Positions 1 to 9,291 of a stretch of DNA of 64,000 bases are shown here, piece after piece. The notes under the pieces are model-generated. The model did no database searches and was not told the origin of the DNA. It saw only the letters and a program-made list of their open reading frames with translations. Both the position numbers and the translations under genes were made by a program. How positions within the stretch are numbered: the stretch's first letter is position 1; each line of letters starts with the position of its first letter. Origin of the DNA: Fibrobacterota bacterium (GTDB taxonomy: Bacteria > Fibrobacterota > Chitinivibrionia > Chitinivibrionales > FEN-1185); contig PLWQ01000012.1 in NCBI GenBank assembly GCA_003165595.1, positions 24,600 through 88,599 of the forward strand, read 5' to 3'.

Positions 1-232
1 TGAACGTGTCGGTGTCGTTCCAGCAATGCGGAATCCCGACATCTTTCCACGCAGCGTCGTTGTATGCGGGCGCCTGAGCGCCGGTCGCATCTGATTTTGT
101 GAACTTCCAGGGAGTCTGCCCTAAATTGATCTTCACCCTGTTGCTTGTTTCCCCTGTATAGGTATCCGCATTACATGCCCAGCTCGAAATGAGCAAGGCT
201 ATTGACACTGATACCAGCATTTTCCTTAACAT
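1..232 (-). CDS. Secreted glycoside hydrolase family 2-like protein, N-terminus only (runs off the window)
   Basis: Only the first 77 or so codons are present; the rest lies before base 1. The protein starts with a signal peptide (MLRKMLVSVSIALLISSWA) ending near a Cys-Asn-Ala stretch. The mature start has the pattern of a GH2 sugar-binding (jelly-roll) domain: GQTPWKF, an acidic/alanine linker, AAWKDVGIPHCWND. The W-x-x-V-x-I-P-H-x-W element is typical of beta-galactosidase/beta-mannosidase relatives. The start ATG is preceded by GGGAGG about 8 nt upstream. Family assignment is from this short N-terminus alone, so the substrate is unknown. Confidence 0.6.
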   Translation of the reverse strand, partial: MLRKMLVSVSIALLISSWACNADTYTGETSNRVKINLGQTPWKFTKSDATGAQAPAYNDAAWKDVGIPHCWNDTDTF

Positions 233-240
233 TTGCCATC

Positions 241-473
241 CCTCCCAAGAAGGTTTAAATGTTTCTTCTCAAGAAACACACATCCTGCGAATAAAATATA
301 AGGGAATCAATAATATATTGATACGCTTATATTTTATGTTGTTCACCGCAGTGAACGGTTAACCCCGAAGCACGCTTCGGGGACCGCGATTACAACCGGA
401 TGTACACCCCGGTGAGCAGACTGTAATACGCAAACTTTGGGTTTCAACGGTTTCCCATGTATTTTATTTTTTT
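241..473. other. Intergenic region with small hairpins before tRNA-Arg
   Basis: This AT-rich leader of the GH2-like gene holds several short inverted repeats: GTTTCTT/AAGAAAC at 261-277, TCAATA..TATTGA near 307-321, GTTCAC/GTGAAC at 341-356, and CCCCGAAGC/GCTTCGGGG at 363-382. The last one resembles the hairpin of repeat family B. No gene is seen. Confidence 0.5.
363..382 (+). repeat. Hairpin related to repeat family B (copy B1, core only)
   Basis: A 9-bp arm CCCCGAAGC with its inverted partner GCTTCGGGG, preceded by GGTTAA and followed by ACCGCG. The same order (CTAACCCCGAAG..., hairpin, then ...CGCG) is seen in the longer copies at 23.4 kb and, on the other strand, at 20.4 kb. Only this core is recognisable here. 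Confidence 0.4.
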
Positions 474-550
474 GCGCCCTTAGCTCAATTGGATAGAGCA
501 CCTGGCTTCGAACCAGACGGTTGGGAGTTCGAGTCTCTCAGGGCGCACCA
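474..550 (+). tRNA. tRNA-Arg (anticodon UCG)
   Basis: A complete cloverleaf can be drawn. The acceptor stem GCGCCCT pairs with AGGGCGC and is followed by a genome-encoded ACCA end. The D-arm is GCTC/GAGC, the anticodon loop CTTCGAA gives anticodon TCG (Arg, CGA codons), and the T-arm contains GGGAGTTCGAGTCTCTC. The first base pair of the anticodon stem is a C-A mismatch; the rest is regular. Confidence 0.95.
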
Positions 551-843
551 TTTAGAACCCCAAAAAATCTTCGCTTTCGACGGGTGGCCTGTGTCACCTC
601 TCCCCTTACCAAGAGATCAACTTATCTGTGTGCCACAACCATCCCTGGTGGTGTAATTTGTGAAGGCTGTGATCAGCGGTCAAGAGCGCGATCAAGCCTT
701 GCGCTGAGCCTGGCCGAAGTGATGATCGTGGCACATGTTTGGCGGTTTCAGGCACACAGGGCACCCGTTCGCGGGCAAAAGCAACCGTTTCTTGCCCATC
801 TCCCGAAACTCGTTTCCCCAACGGTCAAACAAATCCGGTTTCC

Positions 844-1251
844 TCACGGCGTCGAGGCTTGGCCGGGAACGGCAGGCGTGCACCCGCTTGCGGCCAGGCG
901 TGTGACAATGTCCGGTATCTTTTCCAACTCCATTTTCGACATCACCGCATCCGCACCGGCTCGCAGCGCCGATTCACCGAAGTAGTCGGTTTGGTGGATG
1001 CTCGCCACGAGAATCTTCATACCGGGAAAGGCCTTCCTGATTTCTGAAACAAGCTCCACGCCGTTCATCCCGGGAAGTGACACGTCCGTGATGACAACGT
1101 CCGCCCCCGCCTCCGGAAGCTTTTCCAGGGCCTCCTCGCCCGTCTCGGCCTCGCCGCACACAACGATTGCGTCGCCCATACCGGCAATATTCACTTTGTA
1201 AAGCACCCGCATTTCACGGTGATCGTCGACAATAAACACTCTTATGGCCAT
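844..1251 (-). CDS. Stand-alone response regulator receiver protein
   Basis: A 135-residue protein made of one CheY-like receiver domain with no output domain. The acidic pair is D9-D10 (FIVDDH), the phospho-acceptor is D56 in VVITDVSLPG, and the conserved lysine lies in VMSKME. The order and spacing look like the receiver of NarL/FixJ-type regulators that has lost its HTH; the C-terminus is a short Pro/Ala tail. I chose the ATG at 1251 because the receiver fold begins immediately (MAIRVFIVDD); a longer frame upstream adds non-family residues. No kinase lies next to it, so its partner is unknown. The 293 bases between the tRNA and this gene show nothing recognisable. Confidence 0.8.
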   Translation of the reverse strand: MAIRVFIVDDHREMRVLYKVNIAGMGDAIVVCGEAETGEEALEKLPEAGADVVITDVSLPGMNGVELVSEIRKAFPGMKILVASIHQTDYFGESALRAGADAVMSKMELEKIPDIVTRLAASGCTPAVPGQASTP

Positions 1252-1433
1252 ACAAGATCCTGCTGCAAAACCGGTGCCAGGTAACAAAAGCAGGCGCCCC
1301 GACCTCATGAGAGCTATGGGAAGCGGGAAATCCATTTCTTGCTTATATTTGCATCAGATACCTTGTAGCGCCGCAGGCCCGTCGACCGCCCTGTGGCCTG
1401 CGCACTTTAATCAACCTATTTGGAGGCATTCCC

Positions 1434-2471
1434 ATGGTGTTTTCTAATGATTACCGCTTCGCCTTGCCGCCGATGCCGGTTCTTGTGTGGATACTGCTGT
1501 GCGTGTTGTCGGCTTCGTCGCAAACCAAGCCAAAGGTGCTTTGCTTCACAAGAACCCAGGGGTTCGACCACGGGACACGTACAGTTTCCGATTCCCTTAT
1601 CATGGCCCTTGGCGCAAAGAACGGTTTTGACGTTGATACCACCGACGATACGGCAGGGTACTTCAAGGACGCCAAGCTCAAGGAATACAAAGCAGTCTGT
1701 TTTGTCAACGTCACCGGGAACATCTTCAACGATTCCACAAAGGCGGCTTTCCAGCGGTATTTTACGGCCGGGGGCGGGTTTGTGGGAATGCACGCATGCG
1801 CCGATTGCGAATATACCTGGCACTGGTACCACCAGATGCTCGGCGCTTACTTTGCCGGACACCCGTTTGGCATCGCGCCCGCCAAACTCGCTGTTCTCGA
1901 TCACAACAGTCCGTCAACACAGTTCATCAAGACGGACACCATTTCCCGCAGCGACGAATGGTATTTCTTCGACACGCAGACCTACGACACGCTCATCGAT
2001 CCGGCAAAGGAAAAGGACCTAACGGTACTGATGAACCTTGTCGAATCGTCATTACCAAATAGCAAGCAAAGCAAGTATCACCCCATATGCTGGGCCCACC
2101 CGTTCCAGGGCGGAAGAGCCTGGTACTCAGGATTTGGGCACATGCCCGATTATTTCCGCGATACCGTAGTGCAAAAGAACCTCCTCGGCGGAATTCTCTG
2201 GGCTGCGGGCATTGGGAACTCGGCCGTCCTGCAGGGGAATAGCGCACATCATCCCGCACTGGCGCCGATTGCGGCATCAGCGGTGTACGACGCGATGGGA
2301 AGAAGGGTTCGCACACTGGCCGAGCGAAGCAGCGGCGGGTTCGACGTCTGGAGAATGTGGGACAAGAAAGACGACGCAGGCAGAGCGGTTTGCGCAGGAC
2401 GTTATTTTCTGGAAGTTAAACGGGAGGGGATGCCGCAACTCGTACCTGTGTCGGTGAGTTCGGCCAGGTAG
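1434..2471 (+). CDS. Secreted ThuA-domain protein with FlgD-like C-terminal domain
   Basis: A 345-residue protein. Residues about 12-30 form a signal peptide. Residues about 33-260 match the ThuA / trehalose-utilisation-like fold (class I glutamine amidotransferase-like): VLCFTRTQGFDHGT, GGGFVGMHACADCEYTW, and ICWAHPFQGGRAWYSGFGH. Such domains occur in secreted sugar-metabolism proteins of Planctomycetes and FCB bacteria. Residues about 275-345 form a small beta domain (VYDAMGRRVRTL ... DDAGRAVCAGRYFLEV) like the FlgD/sorting domains at the end of exported FCB proteins. This suggests secretion to the surface. It is a single gene, convergent with the M48 peptidase. Confidence 0.8.
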   Translation: MVFSNDYRFALPPMPVLVWILLCVLSASSQTKPKVLCFTRTQGFDHGTRTVSDSLIMALGAKNGFDVDTTDDTAGYFKDAKLKEYKAVCFVNVTGNIFNDSTKAAFQRYFTAGGGFVGMHACADCEYTWHWYHQMLGAYFAGHPFGIAPAKLAVLDHNSPSTQFIKTDTISRSDEWYFFDTQTYDTLIDPAKEKDLTVLMNLVESSLPNSKQSKYHPICWAHPFQGGRAWYSGFGHMPDYFRDTVVQKNLLGGILWAAGIGNSAVLQGNSAHHPALAPIAASAVYDAMGRRVRTLAERSSGGFDVWRMWDKKDDAGRAVCAGRYFLEVKREGMPQLVPVSVSSAR

Positions 2472-2506
2472 CCCGCAGCCGTCGGTTGACGGCCCAATCC
2501 GGGCGT

Positions 2507-3355
2507 CTAGTTCCCGTCGAATACCGAAGGCAGCCTGCGCTTGACGTTTCTCCAATCGATATTGAAACGTTTTTCCGTCTTCACGTCAAAGCGTTTGGCG
2601 GCGGCATAGGCGCTGTCGATGCGCGCGTGCACGTCCGGGTGCGTACTGAAGTACTCGATTTCGGGCCGATCCTTCTTGCCGGCGGCCGTGTCCGGCGCGA
2701 GGTTCTCCATGAATTTTGCGAAATGGGAAGGATTGATGTGACTGTCGGCAAGGAGGCGCAGACCGTACTGGTCGGCCGCGCGTTCCTGCTCGCGGGTATA
2801 TTGTACGTTCACAAAATCTTTCACCATGGTCTCCAGCATGGGCGCAGCCCTGCCTCCGTTTACCATGGATAGCACCGTGGAAACCCCGAGTTCCTTGACG
2901 ATCTGCTTGATAGGATCGCGGTGTTCCACGTGCCCGATCTCGTGCGCGAGCACGGCCGCAAGCTCCTCCGGCGACGAAGTGAGACGCAAAAGCGGCGTGA
3001 ATACCACAATGAGACCGCCCGGAAACGTCACCGCGTTCACCTGGTCGGATTCCACGACGACTACTTCTATTTTGTAAACAGTATCGGCCACGTGCGCGAG
3101 CAACCGGTTCCTCACGGAGTCGACGGCCGCGGTGATTACCTTGTCGTCCAGCACTTTTGAATCGTTCTCCAGGTATTTCTTGAGCCCGTCCTTCAGGTGC
3201 ATCTCCCACGATAGCGGCACGCTGTCCACGCCCTTTGCGGCCTTCGCAAGGGGAACGCGCACAAGCTTGACTATCGCGTATGATGCGCCTGCTATCAGGA
3301 CCGTAAGCGTTGCCAGGAACAGAAGCTCCCTGGCCATTGCTTTGGGCTGTTTCAC
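2507..3355 (-). CDS. M48 family zinc metallopeptidase
   Basis: About 282 residues. An N-terminal membrane anchor (LLFLATLTVLIAGASYAIV) is followed by a peptidase M48 domain with the zinc motif HEIGH and the third zinc ligand Glu in REQERAAD. The region GGLIVVFTPLL ... AVLAHEIGHVEHRD is typical of the HtpX/Oma1/BepA group, which handle membrane or outer-membrane protein quality control. I place the start at a GTG overlapping the stop of the upstream gene (ATGTGA / GTGA overlap, GGAGG just before it), which implies translational coupling. A longer in-frame extension upstream overlaps the neighbour and has no family content. It is the last gene of a three-gene operon with two small membrane proteins. 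Confidence 0.85.
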   Translation of the reverse strand: MKQPKAMARELLFLATLTVLIAGASYAIVKLVRVPLAKAAKGVDSVPLSWEMHLKDGLKKYLENDSKVLDDKVITAAVDSVRNRLLAHVADTVYKIEVVVVESDQVNAVTFPGGLIVVFTPLLRLTSSPEELAAVLAHEIGHVEHRDPIKQIVKELGVSTVLSMVNGGRAAPMLETMVKDFVNVQYTREQERAADQYGLRLLADSHINPSHFAKFMENLAPDTAAGKKDRPEIEYFSTHPDVHARIDSAYAAAKRFDVKTEKRFNIDWRNVKRRLPSVFDGN

Positions 3356-3879
3356 ATTCCCTCCGGCGGCAGGTTCCGCTCGCTGCTCGGTGCTGTTGCG
3401 CGGGTCGGCGCCAGGTAGTATTTCGCAAACGAAAGGCGGCCAAAAACCCAGAAGTAATAGAACTTTCCCTTTCGCGCCTTTACACAGGCGATTATCGAAT
3501 ACACCATGTACAGCGCGTTCCAGATCCCGGCAAACACGCAGAACATCGCATAGATGCGGAGATGGTGAGAGTACTTGCCCAGCACCAGAACGATCCCCCA
3601 TATAACCGCGGCCGCATTGAGGAGAGATATGGGTATGTGGGTAAGCAGCCCCTGGTACGAGTGAAACGCCGTGAAGGGGGAAGATTTCTTATTCAGATGA
3701 AAATAGATAACAGAGGCAATGAGCCCTACCATGGGAAGCGGGAAACCTGCACCCCATGCGGCAAACATCATGAGGTACGCCCCCATGGCGTCCTCCTTTT
3801 CCCGCTCGGTAAGCTCCTGCGGCTGCGGGAGCACGATGCCGGTCCCGTTAGTTTCCTGCTGTTCCATTGCCGGGCTCAT
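3352..3879 (-). CDS. Small multi-pass membrane protein (DUF4870-like)
   Basis: 175 residues with a charged N-terminus (QELTEREKEDAMGAYLMMFAAWGAG) and about three to four hydrophobic segments. The layout and the short motif before TM1 resemble DUF4870/Tic20-like small membrane proteins of unknown function. The start ATG follows the stop of the upstream DUF4389 gene directly, and the stop overlaps the M48 start. The three genes therefore form one tight operon, suggesting a common envelope role. Family assignment is by pattern only. Confidence 0.6.
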   Translation of the reverse strand: MSPAMEQQETNGTGIVLPQPQELTEREKEDAMGAYLMMFAAWGAGFPLPMVGLIASVIYFHLNKKSSPFTAFHSYQGLLTHIPISLLNAAAVIWGIVLVLGKYSHHLRIYAMFCVFAGIWNALYMVYSIIACVKARKGKFYYFWVFGRLSFAKYYLAPTRATAPSSERNLPPEGM

Positions 3880-4464
3880 TCAGGGCCTTCCCGAGAAAGG
3901 CGGATACGTATCGGTGAGCAGGCCGTTGTACAGGCCGAACCTGAGTATCCACCGCATGGTGCCCACGTTGAATTCGTGCCATGTTGCAGGATAGGAACCT
4001 GTAAAAAGCACCACCCACCATGCAAGAAACACCAGAAACCCTGTGGCAATCATGCGGAAGAACAGGCAGAATCCGTGCGGGATGGTCACGTAAAAGATCC
4101 CGAAGAACAGCCTGACGAGCACCAGCCCTCTGCTGAGACGTTCGGGGTATTCCACAACAAGCGTTACTTTATCGCTTGTGCCGTTGAGACCAAAGGCGGG
4201 ATACCCGTCTATCAGGTTGTGCATCGTGGCGAATACCCTCTGGTGCCAGTTGAGCAATTTCACCTGGAAATCGAACATGCTCTGCGGATAGCGGCCGGTA
4301 AAGAGAATTGCCCAGAATGCGACAAACCCGAGGATGGCCGACCATATTCCGACGAATATCCAGAGGAAGAAGTGGGGAACTCCGATGTAAATCGCACCAA
4401 AGATCGTGCGGAGCAGCAATTCCCCGCGAGAATACAAGTCCTGCCGGACCACGGTCAATTGCAT
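3880..4464 (-). CDS. DUF4389 membrane protein
   Basis: 194 residues with two similar halves. Each half has hydrophobic segments followed by the DUF4389 signature: a WAILFTGRYPQSMFDF-type motif and later VVLFTGSYPATWHEFNVG..RW, ending LLTDTYPPF. The family is of unknown function and is often found in envelope operons. The ATG at 4464 was chosen because AAAGGAGG sits 6 nt upstream; 14 further codons upstream lack an RBS. It is the first gene of the operon with the DUF4870-like and M48 genes. A paralogue (DUF4389) is present at 34427-35047. Confidence 0.75.
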   Translation of the reverse strand: MQLTVVRQDLYSRGELLLRTIFGAIYIGVPHFFLWIFVGIWSAILGFVAFWAILFTGRYPQSMFDFQVKLLNWHQRVFATMHNLIDGYPAFGLNGTSDKVTLVVEYPERLSRGLVLVRLFFGIFYVTIPHGFCLFFRMIATGFLVFLAWWVVLFTGSYPATWHEFNVGTMRWILRFGLYNGLLTDTYPPFSGRP

Positions 4465-4792
4465 GGGTTCCTCCTTTGAAAACGGCGGTGGTGTTGAGAA
4501 AATCAATCCGGCGGTGACGGGAAGTCAAGAGAATAAGCCGAGAGGAAAATATTGAGGCAGGGCATCAGAATGGCTATGGAGGCGAAACCCCTTGGGTTTC
4601 CCCTGGGGTGCAGCTTCGCGGCATGTGAAACAGGACAAGGCACTTGCATAGCGATACCTTAAATTGGAAGGTCGGGAAAAGAGGATTGTTCAAACGAGTT
4701 TGCGGTCAAACAGGCACCGTCATGAAGCACAAAAAGACCCGTCCAATTTTTTCCAATTCCCTACCCGCTTCAAGCTATTTTTCCGTATAATC
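4465..4792. other. Intergenic region between divergent DUF4389 operon and dnaG
   Basis: About 330 bases that should hold both promoters. A small palindrome GAAACCC..GGGTTTC lies at about 4584-4600. I see no convincing gene or 11-nt Pho-type repeat here. Confidence 0.4.
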
Positions 4793-6595
4793 ATGCTCCC
4801 ACGGCTCAACTCCTCCAGACCATTCGACGACAGCGTAAAGGAAGAAATACGCTCGGCCATCAACATCGCAGACGTGGTGGGCCGCCATGTTGCGCTAAAA
4901 CCCGCGGGCCAGAACCTCAAGGGTTTGTGCCCTTTCCACAAGGAGAAAACGCCGTCGTTTACCGTGTCGCCCGCAAAGGGCATCTTCTACTGTTTCGGCT
5001 GCCACAAGGGCGGCGACGTATTCAATTTCCTCATGGAACTGGAAGGCCTCACGTTCCCGGAAGCCCTGAGCCTTCTGGCCGATGAAGCGGGAATTAAGCT
5101 CCGGCCGCACACCCGCGAATCCGGATACGTTCCCTCTGCCGAGGAAGAGAGCGCGCCATCGTCCTTGTCAAAGGACGATCTCTTTAAAATCAACGAACTT
5201 GCGCTTGATTTCTTCTACCGGCAAACGCGGAATTTTCCCAAAGCCATAGAGTACTTTCTGTCACGAAAATTGTTGAAGGAGATAATCCGGGAGTTCCGGC
5301 TCGGGTATGCTCCGCCCGGATGGTCGTCGTTTCTCGACCATGCCAGGAAAAACGGGGTTGCGGATTCACTGGTGGCACAGGCTGGACTTGCCATCGTAAA
5401 GCAGGAGACCGGCCGCATGTACGACCGGTTCCGCGACCGTATCATCTTCCCCATATTCGACAGCGCAAAGCGTCCGGTGGGCTTCGCCGGCCGAAGCCTC
5501 ACGGCCGACGAGATGCCGAAGTATCTCAATTCCCCGGAAACGCCGCTCTACCAGAAGAACAAGATCCTGTACGGGTTCCACGTTACCCAGCAGTTTGTCC
5601 GCGAAAAGAAGAGCGTTATCATCGTGGAAGGCTACATGGATTTTCTGGCCCTGTACCAGGCCGGCATTAAGAACGTTATCGCCACCTCGGGCACTGCGTT
5701 CACAGACACGCACGCCCGCACGCTTCGCAGGTTTACAGATACGATTTTCCTTGTGTTCGACGGCGATTCGGCGGGCATAGAGGCCGCGCGGCGCGCCATC
5801 TTCGTGCTGGCGCCCTACAATTTCAACATCCGGGTGCTTACCATTCCCGACGACGAAGACCCGGATGACTTCGTGAAGGCCCGCGGGCCGCAGGCGTTTA
5901 CGGAGCTGCTCGAAAAGTCGTCGAAGGATTACATGGAATTCATTCTTGATAGGATCGCAAAAGAATTCAACGTGACGACTCCGTCTGGAAAAATAGCGGT
6001 TATTGAGGCCCTTGCTCCGCTGGTCAAAGGATTTTCCGAATCGGTTGTTCGAGAGAAATTCTTGAAGCTCATTGTCGAAAAGCTGTCTCTCAGTCCCGAC
6101 ATTGTCTACAATAAGATCGCATCAGGAGAATACAAGCACGGCATATCTTCAAGTAATGTCGACATCGGTCCAGCCTCGTCATATTTTGGGTCCATCGAAG
6201 GCAACTTTGTCCGGCTGCTGCTCGCCAACCCGTCGCTCATTCCCGAGGCGCGGCAGTTCATTTTGCCGGAAACATTCTCCGACAAATTCTCCAGTGAATT
6301 ATATTCTACCATATTAAGAAGTTACGATGAGAACGCCAATCTCGACACTCTCTTGGGTCATGCCGACGACCCCGAGACGAAGCGCCTTATCAGTTATGCT
6401 GCACTGAATAAGAGTTTTCAGGAAGATGTGAACGAGGAAATTGTTCATATCATGAGAAGATTACAAGAGAAATTCATCAGATTCAAGATGAAGGCCAATC
6501 AAGAACTAATGCAAAAAGAACCTGGCAAACGACCAAGTTTGCTCGCAAAAAATAAAGAGTTATCCCTCCAACTTAAAGCGCTTGCCGGACAATAA
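4793..6595 (+). CDS. dnaG: DNA primase DnaG
   Basis: 600 residues, normal for DnaG. The N-terminal CHC2 zinc-binding domain has C46, H49, C67 and C70 ([12 protein letters not shown] ... [10 protein letters not shown]). The primase core has the TOPRIM motifs EGYMD (279-283) and DGDSAG (323-328), which bind the catalytic metals. The C-terminal helicase-interaction region is less conserved. It makes RNA primers at the replication fork. I placed the start at MLPRLNSS, ten residues before the conserved [10 protein letters not shown]; no strong Shine-Dalgarno is visible, and upstream in-frame codons look non-coding. It is followed after 5 nt by rpoD, the dnaG-rpoD part of the macromolecular synthesis operon. 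Confidence 0.95.
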   Translation: MLPRLNSSRPFDDSVKEEIRSAINIADVVGRHVALKPAGQNLKGLCPFHKEKTPSFTVSPAKGIFYCFGCHKGGDVFNFLMELEGLTFPEALSLLADEAGIKLRPHTRESGYVPSAEEESAPSSLSKDDLFKINELALDFFYRQTRNFPKAIEYFLSRKLLKEIIREFRLGYAPPGWSSFLDHARKNGVADSLVAQAGLAIVKQETGRMYDRFRDRIIFPIFDSAKRPVGFAGRSLTADEMPKYLNSPETPLYQKNKILYGFHVTQQFVREKKSVIIVEGYMDFLALYQAGIKNVIATSGTAFTDTHARTLRRFTDTIFLVFDGDSAGIEAARRAIFVLAPYNFNIRVLTIPDDEDPDDFVKARGPQAFTELLEKSSKDYMEFILDRIAKEFNVTTPSGKIAVIEALAPLVKGFSESVVREKFLKLIVEKLSLSPDIVYNKIASGEYKHGISSSNVDIGPASSYFGSIEGNFVRLLLANPSLIPEARQFILPETFSDKFSSELYSTILRSYDENANLDTLLGHADDPETKRLISYAALNKSFQEDVNEEIVHIMRRLQEKFIRFKMKANQELMQKEPGKRPSLLAKNKELSLQLKALAGQ

Positions 6596-6600
6596 TTGCC

Positions 6601-8133
6601 ATGAGCGAACCCCAACCAACCTTGTCCCTTGAGAAAATTACAGGCCGGCTGCGCAAGCTTGCCCAACTCCAGGGCTTTGTAACTCCGGACCAGATCGAGG
6701 AACTCGCCCCGACTATCGAGGAACGCGATAAGCTGGAGACCGTCCTGGAGCGGGAAAGCATCAGCATCAATGCGCTCGTGTCCGAGAAGAAAGAGCCGGT
6801 TCTCGACCGCCGCCCGCGGCGTGTCATTTCGGTCCGGCGAATTCCCCGATACGCCGATCCCACGTGGGTGTATCTCAACAGCGTGGGCCGCGTTCCGCTG
6901 TTGTCGCGCGACCAGGAAGCCCAGTATGCCATGCAGATGGAGTCGGCGCAGGAAAAGCTGTTCGACATGGCGTTTCGGTCCCCCGTTGCGCTCGAAAGCC
7001 TGTACCGCATCGCCGCGGAACTCAAGCGCAACATGCTGGAGTGCGCCGACGTTCTTCAGGTGGAAGAAGACCAGATTGACAATAAAGAAGAATGCGAGAA
7101 GTTGCGCACGTCCTTCGTCCGCACTGTCGCACATATCAAACACAAAAGCAAGTTGCTTGCCGATCTTTCCGACAAATTCAAGACGACCCAGGCCAAGAAC
7201 CGCAAGGAAGATCTGCGCGGCAAGATCGACCTGTTGCGCAAGGAGAACGTGGCGCTGTGCCGGCAGCTCAACCTTAACGCCAAGCAGGTGCAGCATATTC
7301 TCGACAAGTTCAAGGAGCACCTCAAGCTCAAGAATCAGGAGGCGCTTCTTGTCGAATTCAAGAAATGGGAAGACGAGCGCAACCAGGCCAAATGCGCCAT
7401 CATCGAAGCCAATGTTCGCCTCGTGGTGAGCATCGCCAAGAAATACACGCTCCGCGGCATGGAAATAATCGACCTCATCCAGGAAGGCAACCGCGGGCTC
7501 ATCAAGGCCGTGGAAAACTTCGATTACCGCAAAGGGTACAAATTCTCCACGTATGCAACCTGGTGGATCAAGCAGGCCATATCGCGCGCCATCAACGACA
7601 AATCGAAGACTATCCGTATACCGGCGAACACGCTCGACCTTGTCAACAAGACCATCCGCTTCTGCCGCAAGCGCGTCACCGAGATGGGCACCGAGCCCAC
7701 GCACGAGGAAATCGCCCAGGCACTCGGCTACTCCGTTACCAAAGTGCAAATGGCGCTCGAATATTCCATGGATCCCATTTCTCTGGACATGGAGATCGGC
7801 AGCGACGGTACCACCACCTTCGGCGAATACATCGAAGACACCAAGGCGGAGGATCCCGCTCAGAGAATGTCGCTTATCAAGCTGCGGGAGCATATCAAGA
7901 CCGTGCTCGATTCGCTCGCCGACAAGGAACGCGAAATCGTCACTATGCGCTTCGGCCTCGACGACGGCCGCATAAAGACCCTCAAGGAGATCGGCGAGGC
8001 GTTCAACATCTCCCGCGAACGCGTACGCCAGATCGAAACAAAGGCCCTCTCAAAACTCAAGCACCCCAGCCGCACCAAGCAGCTCGCCGCGTGGAAGGAA
8101 GACCGCGACGAGATGACAATGGAAGATATTTGA
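6601..8133 (+). CDS. rpoD: Primary RNA polymerase sigma factor RpoD (sigma-70)
   Basis: 510 residues. It carries region 1.1-like N-terminal helices, region 1.2 ([20 protein letters not shown]) and a non-conserved insert rich in charged residues. Region 2 is highly conserved ([35 protein letters not shown], which contacts the -10 element), followed by region 3 and region 4.2 ([18 protein letters not shown], which contacts the -35 element). This is the housekeeping sigma factor. It is co-transcribed with dnaG. The DnaK-dependent and other usual neighbours (rpsU) are not in the window. Confidence 0.95.
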   Translation: MSEPQPTLSLEKITGRLRKLAQLQGFVTPDQIEELAPTIEERDKLETVLERESISINALVSEKKEPVLDRRPRRVISVRRIPRYADPTWVYLNSVGRVPLLSRDQEAQYAMQMESAQEKLFDMAFRSPVALESLYRIAAELKRNMLECADVLQVEEDQIDNKEECEKLRTSFVRTVAHIKHKSKLLADLSDKFKTTQAKNRKEDLRGKIDLLRKENVALCRQLNLNAKQVQHILDKFKEHLKLKNQEALLVEFKKWEDERNQAKCAIIEANVRLVVSIAKKYTLRGMEIIDLIQEGNRGLIKAVENFDYRKGYKFSTYATWWIKQAISRAINDKSKTIRIPANTLDLVNKTIRFCRKRVTEMGTEPTHEEIAQALGYSVTKVQMALEYSMDPISLDMEIGSDGTTTFGEYIEDTKAEDPAQRMSLIKLREHIKTVLDSLADKEREIVTMRFGLDDGRIKTLKEIGEAFNISRERVRQIETKALSKLKHPSRTKQLAAWKEDRDEMTMEDI

Positions 8134-8159
8134 TTATCCTCCCGTCTGTAAATCTGTGA

Positions 8160-8290
8160 AAATGTTTTCTTGTGGGGGAAGTATCCCCCTGCCTCCGGCC
8201 GCCTACGGCGTCCTCCGTCACCCCCTCCTGGGTGCACCCCAAGATAGTCTTGCTGCTGGAATGAAGCTTCTGCTCGGGGGCACCCACGAA
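8160..8290. repeat. GC-rich intergenic sequence with inverted GGGGTGCACCC/GGGGGCACCC motifs
   Basis: Downstream of rpoD there is a non-coding block with CCTGCCTCCGGCCGCC, CACCCCCTCCTGGGTGCACC and, about 45 nt later, GGGGGCACCCAC. It looks like an intergenic repeat or terminator region. I see no second full copy in this window, so the repeat call is tentative. Confidence 0.3.
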
Positions 8291-8406
8291 ACAGTTGACA
8301 AATTGACAAATTGAAGAGGGAATGAAGGAATGATCATCGAGTCCACGCGTGAACCCGATAACGCATCAACGCTTTTTGTGCGAATGGGCAAAAGTCCCCC
8401 TGCCCC

Positions 8407-8548
8407 GCGCTAGGGGCGACTGGACGGGCGCCGGAGCGCATTGCCGGCCGACCCGGCGCCACAGGCGCATAGGGCGGTCCGGCAACGAGGCCGGAGGGCC
8501 GAGCGGGAAGGAGAACCGCCCCGGCGCTCCGCGACGGGGAGCGCCCAA
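8407..8548 (-). repeat. Dispersed repeat family A, copy A1
   Basis: Read on the minus strand it begins TTGGGCGCTCCCCGTCGCG, continues through CTCGGCCCTCCGGCCTCG, GCCGGACCGCCCTATGCGCC and GGGTCGGCCGGCA, and ends CCCCTAGCGC. These blocks line up in order with copies at 42.4, 48.7, 60.7 and 63.6 kb. It lies between rpoD and phoU. In the same orientation, about 110 nt further on, an AT-rich TGTCAATTTGTCAACTG follows. A similar tail follows copies A2 and A3. Confidence 0.75.
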
Positions 8549-8584
8549 GTTTTGTTGTTTTTCAATGAAAAGCGGCTCAAGGGG

Positions 8585-9259
8585 CTAGTGCTGCTGCTTG
8601 AACTTCTCCGCGCTGTGCCGGATGATGGACCCTTCTATCATGTAAATCACATCCTCGGCGATATTGGTGGCGTGGTCGGCGATGCGTTCGAGATGGCGCG
8701 AGATGGAGAGCATATCGAGATAGTCGTCGATGCTGTCCGGAGACTGCCTGATCCCGGTCTTTACTTTTTCGAACATTTCCCGGTAGAGCGCGTCGACTTC
8801 ATCGTCGGACGCGCAGACTTCCAGGGCGAGCTTGGCGTCGAGGTTGACAAGTGAGTCGAGGCATTTCTTGAGCATGAGCCGCGCCTTCTCCATCATGGCG
8901 GGGAAATTGGAGGAAAAAGCGAAGTCTGGCCGGTTGGCGAGCACCAGCGACCGCTCTGCGATGTTCACCGTGAGGTCGCCGATGCGCTCCAGGTCGTTGT
9001 TGATTTTGAGCACGGCGACGATGAACCGGAGATCGGTGGCCACGGGCTGGTGCAGAGCAAGCACCTTGAGGCACTCTTCCTCGACTTCGATTTCCATGAT
9101 GTCGACAGCTTTGTCCATGTCGATCACTTTGTCGGCAAGATCGGCTTCCCGCTTCTCAACCGAACGCACGGCGCGTTCGACGTTCTCCTCCACCATGGTA
9201 GACAGCCGTAGAATCTTCTTCTTGAGGCTCTCGATCTCTCGTTGCAGATGAACCGCCAT
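8585..9259 (-). CDS. phoU: Phosphate-specific transport accessory protein PhoU (first copy)
   Basis: 224 residues, the usual PhoU length, all-helical with two PhoU repeats. The metal-binding signature appears twice: NNDLERIGDLTVNIAE (first repeat) and SRHLERIADHATNIAEDV (second repeat). PhoU damps PhoR signalling and Pst transport when phosphate is plentiful. The ATG is preceded by AAGGAG at good spacing. It is the last gene of the minus-strand pst-pho operon, 32 nt after phoR. A second PhoU is encoded four genes upstream; the two differ clearly in sequence. Confidence 0.93.
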   Translation of the reverse strand: MAVHLQREIESLKKKILRLSTMVEENVERAVRSVEKREADLADKVIDMDKAVDIMEIEVEEECLKVLALHQPVATDLRFIVAVLKINNDLERIGDLTVNIAERSLVLANRPDFAFSSNFPAMMEKARLMLKKCLDSLVNLDAKLALEVCASDDEVDALYREMFEKVKTGIRQSPDSIDDYLDMLSISRHLERIADHATNIAEDVIYMIEGSIIRHSAEKFKQQH

Positions 9260-9291
9260 GATTTCTCCTTTTTGAAGCAGCCGCGGGCCCG

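Noticed and set aside
8160-8560. Coding region downstream of rpoD
   Set aside because: Open frames exist on both strands because of high GC, but none has an RBS or family pattern. The content is repeat-like.
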